Positions 34,001-42,140 of a stretch of DNA of 64,000 nucleotides are shown here, piece after piece. A program made the translations under genes and the position numbers. Source of the stretch: an uncultured Kiritimatiellota bacterium (lineage in GTDB: Bacteria; Verrucomicrobiota; Kiritimatiellia; RFP12; UBA1067); NCBI GenBank assembly GCA_934635045.1, contig CAKTZA010000003.1:1-64000 (forward strand), in the 5' to 3' direction. The notes beneath the pieces were generated by a model, which saw nothing but the letters and a program-made list of their open reading frames with translations, was not told the DNA's origin and made no database searches. The first letter of the stretch is position 1. The number at the start of each line of letters is the position of its first letter.

Positions 34001-36126
34001 CGGAGGCGGATCTCGGCCGCGGGGGCGCCGCCATCATCTACGTCTCGAAGGGCTTTACCTTCGGCGGAAAGGGCGTCTGGGCGGCGAACGGGGTCTCGAC
34101 CGACGCGGCGCGCGAGGTCATGTTCGCGAAGGCGAACTGCCTGGGGCCGGACTGCGTCCTCTCCTCCTACGTCAACGGAAGCGGCGTGCATTACGACTTC
34201 TGCGGCTTCAGCCAGGAAATCGGTCGCCTGCGCCACGCGAACGCGGGCACGGACAGGCCGCAGCTGACGTCGGCGGCGCCGGCGACGCTGAAGGCGGTCG
34301 GGACGGTGGCGGCGACGGAGAGCGTGCGCTACGCCTTCACGGGCGCGCTCGGCTACTGGCACGACACGGTTCAGGACCTGACGCTGACGGCTCCTTCCGC
34401 CTCGACCGGGGCGCTCACGGTCTCGAAGGGCTCGGTCACGCTGGCCGACGCGGCGAGCTGGGCGGGCGAGGCGGTGACGGTCATGGCCGGCGGCGCGCTC
34501 GCCTGCGCGTCGCCCGATTCGCTCGCGACCGGGCATCATGCCCTCACGGTCGAGCGTGGCGGCGCGCTGACGATCGCCTCGGGCGTCACGCTCAAGGTCA
34601 AGACGGCGACCCTGGGCGGCGTCACGCTTGAGCCGAGCACGGTCTACGCGGTCGAGCAGCTGCAGGCGCTCGGTACGGGCGTGACGCTCGCGGGCGGCGG
34701 CGCGATCCAGACGGGCGCGAAGTCCGTCACGGGCGACTGGACGGGCTGGCCGGACGCCGGGACGGCGACGGAGGCGCAGGTCCCGGACGGCGTCACGGCG
34801 GAAGTGACGGACGCGGACCTTGACAGGCTCGCGGCCCTGGAGACGGTGACGTGCGGCGCGGACTCGAAGGTCGTCTTCCGGACGACGCGCAAGGACATTC
34901 GCCTGGCGGCGAAGTTCACGGGCGGCGCGTCCGTCGAGGTGTTCACGGACGGGGCGACGGTCGTCCTCGACGGCGACAATTCGGGTCTCGTCAGCCCCGG
35001 CGGCTTCGTCTTCTCGAACACGACGGTCATCGTCTCGAACCGCTACGGCCTCGGCTCCGTCCGCACGGCGCCGGCGACGTTTACGCCGGCACAGCCGTTT
35101 GCCGCCAACCAGAGCCGCCTGTTCTTCGACGGGCCGGCGGCGGTGACGAACGACTGCGCGCTCCTGTTCGATTACGGCTGCCGGGTCGGGCACCGCGACC
35201 CGTCCGTCCGCTTCGTGCAGGCGAACGACGTCACCCAGCGGCACGGGCTGTCGGCCTCCTCTCGGCGGTTCGCGGTCACGAACGACCTGACGCTCGCCGC
35301 CGGCTCTCGCATGGACCTTGGGCAGGGCGGCACGGACCTCCTGGACGGCGCGCGGTTCCGCATCGAGGACGGCGCGACCTTCCGGGCCGAGGGCAGCTAT
35401 GGCGCGGGCACCTGCTACATCGCCGGCGACTGCGCGGGGCGCTTCGTCGTCGAGCAGTCGATGAAAGCCTTCGTGTTCGAGCGGGCGAACGTCTGCGACG
35501 GCATCGCCGAGCTGCGCTACCTGGACGCGAGCTACGGCCGCTTCGCCGTCGACCTCAACGGCCACGACCAGGCACTGCCCTGCCTCGTCGGGAATTTCTA
35601 CTGGAACGCGAACCAGCAGACGCTGACGGTGACGAGCGCCGTGCCGGCGACGCTGACGCTCTCGGGCGCCGGGACGTCGGGAGGCCGCGGCGTGGCGGCC
35701 CGCTTCCTCGGACAGGTCTCGCTCGCGAAGCACGGGGCCTACACGCAGACGGTCGGGTGCGCGGTCTCGACGGCGACGGGCACGCTGACGGTGGACGGCG
35801 GCACGCTCGCGTTCGCGCGCGGCGCGGCCTGGACAGGCGGCGACATCACGGTCAACGGCGGCGAGATCCTCGTGCGGGCGGATTCGGTCGACGGCGCATT
35901 CGGCAGCGGACGCAAGGGCTCGCCCAGCCTCTTCCTCAATGGCGCCGGGCGCCTGAACCTGCCGGAGGCGGGCGACGCGCCGCTGAAGGTGCGGATGGTC
36001 TCGCGCGACGGCGTGCTGCAGGAGCGCGGCGACTATTCGGCGGCGAACTGTGACTGGATCGTCGGCGCGGGCACGGTGCGCGTCGTGCGCGGCGTGCCGA
36101 AGGGGCTTATCTACCTGATTCGGTAA
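31048..36126 (+). CDS. Giant secreted beta-repeat (autotransporter-passenger-like) protein
   Basis: 1,692 residues from the ATG at 31048, with AAGGAG at 31033-31038; the open frame upstream overlaps the previous gene and is not used. Signal peptide MKRHLIAFLSAALAGLPSIA. The N-terminus (LEFVESTGTQWIDTGV to VKKDGVAGFFDN) is a lectin-like domain common at the start of such giants. The rest is low-complexity beta repeat with PATR-type strands (TGTLTVDGGTLAF). Two long repeats of about 460 residues begin with matching HWTGWP (near residue 766) and DWTGWP (near 1229). No beta-barrel or PEP-CTERM end is visible; it finishes at GLIYLIR. A role in surface binding of glycans is plausible given its glycosidase-like neighbours. 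Confidence 0.7.
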   Translation: MKRHLIAFLSAALAGLPSIAADYDERLEFVESTGTQWIDTGVKLNWRRSEMRLDFRVLEALPVVVGRGVAIAGVTGVKGASDGYGANGSRRSFVMGLGHPSNGAGKYQMWPYFTGGTGGGYRWPDNDVGTDDYQMTWNVCSDWHVNLSGNYYGQTNRFALVNGRSRAGFFHGYPDEASAYSFYIGAANNAGEGLLTPEGSLAKIHWYGVQLFTDGELVGDFIPVKKDGVAGFFDNVSRRFFASQGADAWVAPTAVTWTGGGATGDFADAANWGGSAPTTCHEVAVIPDGTELEGTAESLAAAFNGLGGVRLDGADARLCLNGVSTATSLYFPVSGTGVYRLENVSSSTVALHTYQSLWNFYGTTQVSNVYVYVRQPSALGLRGRSAADVSLGGGEQRLSLYGGGTYAAIAFRRHGQFGYIADEFENFDLSAWSFPESSVNFHGNGRATWHVCGPLVGRSDAPNAFYPYSMSTCILEGEAKSLNLTQLQADCGTLAVNGPVRATARAKDGAGAGQEQANIRVGAGRNLSFGYANALDMNCFVQVGYPKGPADLEANVIDLGGTDQRLGTLGVWAGSFDGTTTWNPNLVLKSDAPATLTVYGQLRTATDDTSRHVFPGVVSGAASVALDSRPEVMAEAWGWPDANVPGGIRFNCPGSDTSGTLSSARGTLEVMATASFPNLSGVVASGTGVVRLSTAEVGSANANFTVAIRDATARLALADGVTLACNTCELPGGAALSPGRYSATGADGTTACSFLSGGGVLEVKNAHWTGWPAAGAASRVEIPQGTAVTITDADIANVEALDEIACQDGVTISIETTAALDLKAKLSGPVTVTAAGAGPLTLAGDNAGIVAPGHFELTDLAGGLTVAHFNALGGADTATAVLTQTRGALDWLTFAATDGVFTNRAPLRLVHPGGSANAVTLGAANEGETLVFANGLEIAVAGSGENYWKARNGVQVIHGTFKMSGHVRIANADGGKARIALLGDAEADLGRGGAAIIYVSKGFTFGGKGVWAANGVSTDAAREVMFAKANCLGPDCVLSSYVNGSGVHYDFCGFSQEIGRLRHANAGTDRPQLTSAAPATLKAVGTVAATESVRYAFTGALGYWHDTVQDLTLTAPSASTGALTVSKGSVTLADAASWAGEAVTVMAGGALACASPDSLATGHHALTVERGGALTIASGVTLKVKTATLGGVTLEPSTVYAVEQLQALGTGVTLAGGGAIQTGAKSVTGDWTGWPDAGTATEAQVPDGVTAEVTDADLDRLAALETVTCGADSKVVFRTTRKDIRLAAKFTGGASVEVFTDGATVVLDGDNSGLVSPGGFVFSNTTVIVSNRYGLGSVRTAPATFTPAQPFAANQSRLFFDGPAAVTNDCALLFDYGCRVGHRDPSVRFVQANDVTQRHGLSASSRRFAVTNDLTLAAGSRMDLGQGGTDLLDGARFRIEDGATFRAEGSYGAGTCYIAGDCAGRFVVEQSMKAFVFERANVCDGIAELRYLDASYGRFAVDLNGHDQALPCLVGNFYWNANQQTLTVTSAVPATLTLSGAGTSGGRGVAARFLGQVSLAKHGAYTQTVGCAVSTATGTLTVDGGTLAFARGAAWTGGDITVNGGEILVRADSVDGAFGSGRKGSPSLFLNGAGRLNLPEAGDAPLKVRMVSRDGVLQERGDYSAANCDWIVGAGTVRVVRGVPKGLIYLIR

Positions 36127-36149
36127 ACGAGGAGAAAGGAGTTCATCCG

Positions 36150-37832
36150 ATGTCTGTACGCAACATCCTGTGCCGTGTCCTGCTGGCGGTGAGCGCGGCG
36201 GCGGTTTCTGCCGCCGACGCCGACGAGGCGCGGTCGTTCTTCCGTCCGGGCGACATCTGGGTGCTGTCGGGCGACTCGATCACCTTCATCGACCTCTACC
36301 GCCAGACGGTCGAGGATGCGCTTGACCACTTTCATCCCGGTCATGGCATTCGGGTCGTCAACACGGGGGTCTGGGGACAGCTCGCGAAGGAGGCGGCCGG
36401 CAAGGGCCTTGCGCTCAAGCCGTCGGTCGTCACGATCCTCCTCGGCATGAACAACGTCATTCACGCGGACTACGACGCGGCGAGCGACTTCACGCGCGGG
36501 GCGGAGGCCTACGTCGCGCAGCTGCGGCGGCAGGTGCGCCAGTACCGGTCGGTCGGCGCGGCGGTCGTCCTGCTGGAGCCGACGCTCACGGACGAGCGCG
36601 AGAACTCCTATTTCGGGCCGTCGCCCGAGACGCGGCGCGGCCTCGCCGCCTATGGCGCGGCGCTGCGGCGGCTCGCGGACGAGGAGCAGTGCTTCTTCGT
36701 CCCGCTCGCCGCCGAGTTCGAGCGCGCGAAGCGCCGGCTCAGGCCGCTGCAGAACTTCATCACGGACGGCGTGCATCCCTACGGCTGGGGGCAGTACGAG
36801 ATCGCCCGCTCGCTCATTCACCACCTGAACGTGTCCGCCCCGTTTCCGGCGGACGGCGAGCCGCGCGGGTTCAGCGCGGCGGACTTGCCGGAACGCGACT
36901 TCGCCTTTTCCGCCGCGCGGCGCTTCGCGGCGGCGAAGGACGAGCCGCCCGCGCTGACGGTCGCCGCGCCGAAGCCGTGTCGGGCGACGCTCGTGTGGAG
37001 CGTGGAAGGCTCGGCGCTGCGCGGCGAGCAGGAGGTCGTCTTTGCGGACGCGCCGCTCACGGTGACGCTGCCCGTTCCGGCGGCGGGCCTGCCCGCGCGT
37101 CCCGGCTGCATTTCGCGCCTCCTCGTCTCGGTGACGCCGGAGGGGGAGCGTCCGCGCCTCGCGGTCGTCGATTGCGCGCGCGTGGTCGTCCACGACCTGA
37201 CGAAAGGGGTGGCGCGCGGCGAGGTGCGCACGGCGGCGGCGCGTCCCGAGGGACCGCTCGTCAGCACGTGGGAAGTGCGCGAGGACGGCCCGGATCTCTG
37301 GTTCGAGGGCCGGATGTTCGCGTCGAGCTTTCCGGCGCGCCCGAAGCCGCCGGCTGACACGTGGATGAACTCGTCCGGCATGAACGGCGTCATGATGATG
37401 CTCGACCTGCGGCCGGCGGACCGGTTTGCGGACAACAACTTCGACCGCGACATGCACATGGTCTGCTTCTCGGTCCTGGAGCGGCCGTGGGCGGTGCTGC
37501 CGCTCGCGTGGGAGGGGCGGCGGCTCGCGAACTGCCTCTACGGCGGGGCGGAGCGGACGCCGGACGGCTACGTCTGGCGAATCGGCGTGCGCGGGTCGCT
37601 GGTCGACTATCGGCGGTTCGACGTGCGGAAGCTTGACCACTTCGGCGCGAACCTCATCTTCAACGATGCGGACGAGAAGGGCGTGATCGGGCGGTTCCCG
37701 GCGATGCCGTACCCGGATCTCGACGTCCTGACGCCGGAGCGCCGCCTGAACCAGACGATGATCTTCGACCGTACGGGCGACGTGCCGCAGGTCGGCGGCG
37801 AGACGACGAACGTGGGCGCGTATGCGCTGTGA
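36150..37832 (+). CDS. Secreted SGNH/GDSL hydrolase
   Basis: 560 residues, with GGAGAAAGGAG before the ATG and a signal peptide (ILCRVLLAVSAAAVSAA). SGNH blocks: I (VLSGDSIT, nucleophile Ser43), III (LLGMNN), V (DGVHPYGW with Asp206 and His209). The hydrolase occupies about residues 25-235; the remaining 320 are beta-rich and unassigned. Such enzymes remove acetyl or other acyl groups from polysaccharides. It sits between the giant beta protein and the second glycosidase-like gene in a close-packed cluster, which fits deacylation before glycan cleavage (inference). Confidence 0.85.
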   Translation: MSVRNILCRVLLAVSAAAVSAADADEARSFFRPGDIWVLSGDSITFIDLYRQTVEDALDHFHPGHGIRVVNTGVWGQLAKEAAGKGLALKPSVVTILLGMNNVIHADYDAASDFTRGAEAYVAQLRRQVRQYRSVGAAVVLLEPTLTDERENSYFGPSPETRRGLAAYGAALRRLADEEQCFFVPLAAEFERAKRRLRPLQNFITDGVHPYGWGQYEIARSLIHHLNVSAPFPADGEPRGFSAADLPERDFAFSAARRFAAAKDEPPALTVAAPKPCRATLVWSVEGSALRGEQEVVFADAPLTVTLPVPAAGLPARPGCISRLLVSVTPEGERPRLAVVDCARVVVHDLTKGVARGEVRTAAARPEGPLVSTWEVREDGPDLWFEGRMFASSFPARPKPPADTWMNSSGMNGVMMMLDLRPADRFADNNFDRDMHMVCFSVLERPWAVLPLAWEGRRLANCLYGGAERTPDGYVWRIGVRGSLVDYRRFDVRKLDHFGANLIFNDADEKGVIGRFPAMPYPDLDVLTPERRLNQTMIFDRTGDVPQVGGETTNVGAYAL

Positions 37833-37872
37833 GCCCAAAATGAACGATGTCAACAAAGGAAAGAAAGCGAAC

Positions 37873-40800
37873 ATGAAAAGACTGCTGATGACGATGGGGG
37901 CGGCGCTGGGCGTCGCGTGGACGGGGTGCGCGGAGATGAAGGAGATGACCTGGCGCATTCCGCTGATGGAGAAGGCGCCGGTCATCGACGGCACGGTCGA
38001 TCCCGCCGAATGGGCGGGGGCGCACGGCTCCTTCGGGTTCGTGCGGTATCCGACCGACACGGTCGCGCCGATCCGGAGCGCGTTCTTCGTCGGGCGCACG
38101 AAAGACCGGCTCTACCTTGCCGGGCTCGGGAAGGTCGGTCCGACGGGCCTCGCGCGCGCCGTCAAGGCGCGCAAGGGCAACGTCGACTGCTTCAGCGACG
38201 ACACGTACGAGATCGTGCTGGTGCCCGATGCGGCGAAAGGCGTGCCGGACATCCGTCACGTCATCGTCAACTACAACGGCGCGTACCGCACGCAGGCCCT
38301 TCTCGACAACAAGATGGCGGCGTTCCTGCCCGAGACGATGGTGACCAAGAGCGCCGAACGGGACGGCTGGTGGCATTTCGAGTGGTCGATTGCGCTGGAC
38401 GAGATCGGCTTCGCGCCGGAGGCGGCCGAGCGGCACGCGATCCGCTTCTGCCGCAACTTCAAGCGCGTCGAGAACCAGTGGGGCTTCCAGAGCTCGATGC
38501 GTCCCGACGAGCGCGGCTTCTTCGCCGCCGGGCGCGCGGTGCCGTCCGCCTTCGACGACGCGGCGGTCGCCGTGCAGCTCGTCACGGGCGACGAGACGGA
38601 CGCCTCCCGCTGGAACCTGACGCTGCGCCTGCACAACCCGACGGCGGCGGCCGCGACGGTCGAGGCCAAGGTCGAGGGGCGCCCCGTCAACTCGCAGCCC
38701 GGCGTCACGCTGAAGACCGTGACGCTCCAGCCCGGCGAGACGGTCGAGCTGCCGGTCTCGGGCCCGGTCCTCGGCGACGAGAAGGTCACGCTCGTCACGG
38801 ACGTGAAGCAGGACGGGAAGACGGTCTTCTTCCGCGAGATCGGCTGGCGTCCGAACGGCCCCGCGCCGCAGTGGCTCAAGGCCGGCGAGGACGGCAGCGG
38901 CGTCAAGTTCGACTTCGCGTTCTATCCGAGCCACAACCGCATGCGCCTGCGGGCCGACCTCACCACGATCGAGAAGCGTCCGAAGACCGTCAAGGTCGAA
39001 CTGCGCAACGACGAGAACCGGGGGCGGAACGTTCTCGCCGAGACGACGCTGACGCTGGATGCGGAAGGCGTGGCGGACGTCCTCTGGGACATTCCCGACC
39101 TCAAGGCCGTGACGCAGAAGACGGGCGTCGGCGGCTACACGCTCACGCTCGTGGCCGAGGGCGTCAAGAAGGGCACGCTCACGCGCGCGTTCCGCCGCGA
39201 CGTCTTCGACTGGGAAGGCTTCACGGGCGGCACGTCCGACACGGTCCCCTCGATGTTCGAGCCGGTGAAGCGGTGGACGGATGCGTCGGGCGCGGCGCAT
39301 GTGGGCGTCGTGCTGCGCGACCACACGATCGGCGAGCATGGCCTCTGGCGGCAGGTTCTCGCGGACGGCAAGCCGCTCCTCGCCCGCCCCATGCGCCTCA
39401 CCCACCCCACGTCCCCATCCCCCGCTCCCCGTTCCCCGTTCCCTGTTCCCAGTTCCCTGTCCGCGAAGACGACCTGGGACGTCGACGGCCTGATGACGTG
39501 GGAGCTGACGCTGCCGCCGGGGCATTACGAGCCGCTGACGCTGGAGATCCCGATTCGGGCGGAGCGCGCGAAGCTGTTTCATCCGTGTGCGGACGGCATG
39601 CGCTTCAACTACGCGGGCGTCGTGCCGGCGGGCACGGGGCGCGTCTGGAACTCGTCCGAGGCGCCGCGCACGTCGATCATCGGCGACTACCTGCCGTACA
39701 TCTGGATCGGCGGGCCGCTGCGCGGCATCGCCGTCTTCGGCGAGTCGGACAAGGGCTGGGTGCTGGCGGAGAAGGCCCATTGCCAGGAAGTCTTCCGCGA
39801 AGACGACGGCACGGTCGTCCTGCGGCTGAACCTCATCCAGAAGCCGGTTGACCTCGCGGCGGCGCGCACGATCCGGATGGGCTTCATGGCGACGCCCGTC
39901 AAGCGCATGGAGAAGGACTTCCGCGCGAAGCCGATCGGCGAGCTCGTCGGCAGCTGCTACTACTGGGGCGGCTATTCGGCGTCCGACGACATCCACCCCT
40001 ACGACGGGACGGACACGTTCTGGCGCAAGATGGCGGAGGCGCGCCGCACGGGAAAGATCGACCGGGACTACATCGAGCGCGCGATTGCCGAGCGCGTCTG
40101 CCACTGTCCGACGAACTCGCCGCGCTATGCGGAGACCTACCGCTGCTTCAAGGCGCACTTCTACAGCGGCATGAACGTGATGGCGAACCTGTGCGGCCGC
40201 GAGGCGAAGGCCGTCTGGTACACGAACGGGCGCGGCGTGCGGCTCGGCAACCCGGAGGGCGCGACCTTCGCGGACGAGTGGACGGTCGAGCCGTTCGCAA
40301 AGCGTCCGTTCGCCTGGGGCGACACGAAGAGCTATTCGCTCGACCCGAACCGGGCGTACCTCGACTTCGCCGCATACTGGTGGGAGAAGGCCCTCGCGCT
40401 CGGCGTCGTCGACTACTTCTACTGGGACGACATCTTCTGCCAGTCGAACTTCGACCTCGTCGGCACGGAGTCGTACCGCACGGAATCGGGCGACATCCAG
40501 CCGGCGTCGGGCATCTTCAACCAGCGCGCGCAGGTGAAGCGGTGCGCCGTCCTCCAGGCGGAGCACGGCTGGACCGACCACAAGAACTGGGTCCACATGA
40601 CGAACACGGCGCTCGCGCCCGTCCTCTCGTTCGCCGGCACGAACTACGACTGGGAGGACGTCGCGGGCGACACGACGATCCAGGAGCGGTATCCGCGCGA
40701 ATGCATCCAGGCCCAGAGCCTCGGTCGCCAGTTCGGCAACCAGGTCGCCGTCATGGGGTACTTCGCGACGAAGGACCCGAAGAGCGAGAAGCTCATGTGG

Positions 40801-41202
40801 CTGCACCGCACGGGCGTGGGCGCGGTGCTGACGCACGAGCTGTGGTGGCCGCGCGTGAAGGAGTGGCGCGCGGCGGACGCGCGGCTCACGGACTGGGGCT
40901 ACCGCCAGCCGACGACGCGGGTCTGGAACTACTGGGACGAGGACGTGCCGTTCCCGGTCGCGGTGACGGGCGGCGAAAGCGCGGCGCTCGCGATGCGGCG
41001 AGCGGACGGCGAGGCCGTGGTCGTCGTGAGCGACTGGAAGGATGGCGGAGACTATTCGATCCGTCCCGCCTGCGCGGCGATGGGCATTCGGTCGGACTTC
41101 ACGGCCTATGACATGGAGACGGGCAAGGCGCTACCCGTCGCGGACGGCGCGGTGAAGGTGTCGCTCGCGCGCTTCGACTACGTGATGATCGGCATTCGGT
41201 GA
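37873..41202 (+). CDS. Secreted glycosidase-like protein with N-terminal CBM9-like domain
   Basis: About 1,109 residues from the ATG at 37873, which has AAAGGAAAG upstream; earlier in-frame ATGs at 37822 and 37840 overlap or abut the previous gene. The leader MKRLLMTMGAALGVAWTGCA could be a signal or lipoprotein peptide. Residues about 20-220 resemble CBM9-type domains (APVIDGTVDPAEWAGAHGSF). From about residue 230 it parallels the protein at 27425-31015 through to the C-terminus (VDYFYWDDIFCQSNFDLVGT, NWVHMTNTALAPVLSFAGTN, YDWEDV). So the two are paralogues with swapped binding modules. A 7-base array (39410-39461) is read as SPAPRSPFPVPSSLS. Its stop overlaps the next gene's GTG. Confidence 0.75.
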   Translation: MKRLLMTMGAALGVAWTGCAEMKEMTWRIPLMEKAPVIDGTVDPAEWAGAHGSFGFVRYPTDTVAPIRSAFFVGRTKDRLYLAGLGKVGPTGLARAVKARKGNVDCFSDDTYEIVLVPDAAKGVPDIRHVIVNYNGAYRTQALLDNKMAAFLPETMVTKSAERDGWWHFEWSIALDEIGFAPEAAERHAIRFCRNFKRVENQWGFQSSMRPDERGFFAAGRAVPSAFDDAAVAVQLVTGDETDASRWNLTLRLHNPTAAAATVEAKVEGRPVNSQPGVTLKTVTLQPGETVELPVSGPVLGDEKVTLVTDVKQDGKTVFFREIGWRPNGPAPQWLKAGEDGSGVKFDFAFYPSHNRMRLRADLTTIEKRPKTVKVELRNDENRGRNVLAETTLTLDAEGVADVLWDIPDLKAVTQKTGVGGYTLTLVAEGVKKGTLTRAFRRDVFDWEGFTGGTSDTVPSMFEPVKRWTDASGAAHVGVVLRDHTIGEHGLWRQVLADGKPLLARPMRLTHPTSPSPAPRSPFPVPSSLSAKTTWDVDGLMTWELTLPPGHYEPLTLEIPIRAERAKLFHPCADGMRFNYAGVVPAGTGRVWNSSEAPRTSIIGDYLPYIWIGGPLRGIAVFGESDKGWVLAEKAHCQEVFREDDGTVVLRLNLIQKPVDLAAARTIRMGFMATPVKRMEKDFRAKPIGELVGSCYYWGGYSASDDIHPYDGTDTFWRKMAEARRTGKIDRDYIERAIAERVCHCPTNSPRYAETYRCFKAHFYSGMNVMANLCGREAKAVWYTNGRGVRLGNPEGATFADEWTVEPFAKRPFAWGDTKSYSLDPNRAYLDFAAYWWEKALALGVVDYFYWDDIFCQSNFDLVGTESYRTESGDIQPASGIFNQRAQVKRCAVLQAEHGWTDHKNWVHMTNTALAPVLSFAGTNYDWEDVAGDTTIQERYPRECIQAQSLGRQFGNQVAVMGYFATKDPKSEKLMWLHRTGVGAVLTHELWWPRVKEWRAADARLTDWGYRQPTTRVWNYWDEDVPFPVAVTGGESAALAMRRADGEAVVVVSDWKDGGDYSIRPACAAMGIRSDFTAYDMETGKALPVADGAVKVSLARFDYVMIGIR
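39410..39461 (+). repeat. 7-base tandem array inside the second glycosidase-like gene
   Basis: Consecutive heptamers CGTCCCC, ATCCCCC, GCTCCCC, GTTCCCC, GTTCCCT, GTTCCCA, GTTCCCT. It lies between MRLTHP and TTWDVDGL. The paralogue has a degraded heptamer-like run at the same point (29216-29255). Confidence 0.75.
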
Positions 41203-42140
41203 AGGGCGTGCGGACATTCGTCTGGAGCCTGTTGGCGTGTTCGGTGACGGCGCACGCGGCGTCTGGCGGCGCGTTGCCGCCGGAGGCCGGATCGTGCAAG
41301 CCGGTTCCCGCCGCCTATGTCCGCGAGGCGCGGGCCGCCTATCGCACGGCGGCCTATGCCGCCGGCACGAACAGCGTGATCGGCAAGTATTCGCGCGAGG
41401 ATCCGTTCGGGCCCGACGCGCGCCTGGACGAGCCGGGCGGCGGCGCGCGGCCGGATCAGCCGATCGTCTGGCGGGTGAACGGCTTGCGGAACGTCCGTGA
41501 CATCGGCGGCTGGACGGGGCTCAGGACCGGCCGGATCTATCGCGGTTCCGAGTTGTCGCGCGTGCCGGGCTTTTCCGACGGCATCGACCCGGAAACGCGG
41601 CGCATTGTCCGGGATGTCTGGAATCTGGCGACGGACTTTGACCTGCGGGGCAATTCGGCGTGGGGCATCCGCGACTACGGCAACACGAACCTCGTGGAGC
41701 TGCAGGCTTTCGGCGTCCCGAAGCTGTCGTTCGCGTTCCCCTCCTATTTGGGCCTCTTCAAGTATCCGCAGATCGTCTCTGCCGCGCTGAAGGCGCTCGC
41801 GAAACCGGAGACGTACCCGACCTACATCCACTGCGCGGGCGGCGCCGACCGCACGGGTTCGCTGATTTTCATCTTGGAGGCGCTGTGCGGCGTCCCGGAG
41901 GCGGACATTGACGTTGACTACGAACTGACGTCCTTCGCGCAGGTTTTCGGACTTCGCAACCGCTTCCGTCACCTGACGCTGGACTTTCTCGCTTTCAAGG
42001 ACGCATTCCGGGCCTATCGCGGGGCGACGCTTCAGGAGCAGGTCGCCACCGCCTGCCGGGAGACGTTCGGCCTGGCGCAGGCGGAAATCGACTCGATTCG
42101 TCGTTTGCTGAAAGAAGAAGACCATCACATCCAACCATGA
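41199..42140 (+). CDS. Periplasmic tyrosine-protein phosphatase-like protein
   Basis: 313 residues. A GTG at 41199 overlaps the previous stop; a later GTG at 41208 is possible. Signal segment FVWSLLACSVTAHA. The signature HCAGGADRTG with Cys212 and Arg218 is the CX5R P-loop of Siw14/dual-specificity-type phosphatases, and NVRDIGGWTG near residue 98 is the matching N-terminal motif. Such exported phosphatases act on phosphotyrosine, phosphoinositides or small phospho-compounds. Its ATGA overlap with the next gene suggests a shared transcript with the glycan cluster. The substrate is unclear. Confidence 0.82.
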   Translation: MKGVRTFVWSLLACSVTAHAASGGALPPEAGSCKPVPAAYVREARAAYRTAAYAAGTNSVIGKYSREDPFGPDARLDEPGGGARPDQPIVWRVNGLRNVRDIGGWTGLRTGRIYRGSELSRVPGFSDGIDPETRRIVRDVWNLATDFDLRGNSAWGIRDYGNTNLVELQAFGVPKLSFAFPSYLGLFKYPQIVSAALKALAKPETYPTYIHCAGGADRTGSLIFILEALCGVPEADIDVDYELTSFAQVFGLRNRFRHLTLDFLAFKDAFRAYRGATLQEQVATACRETFGLAQAEIDSIRRLLKEEDHHIQP

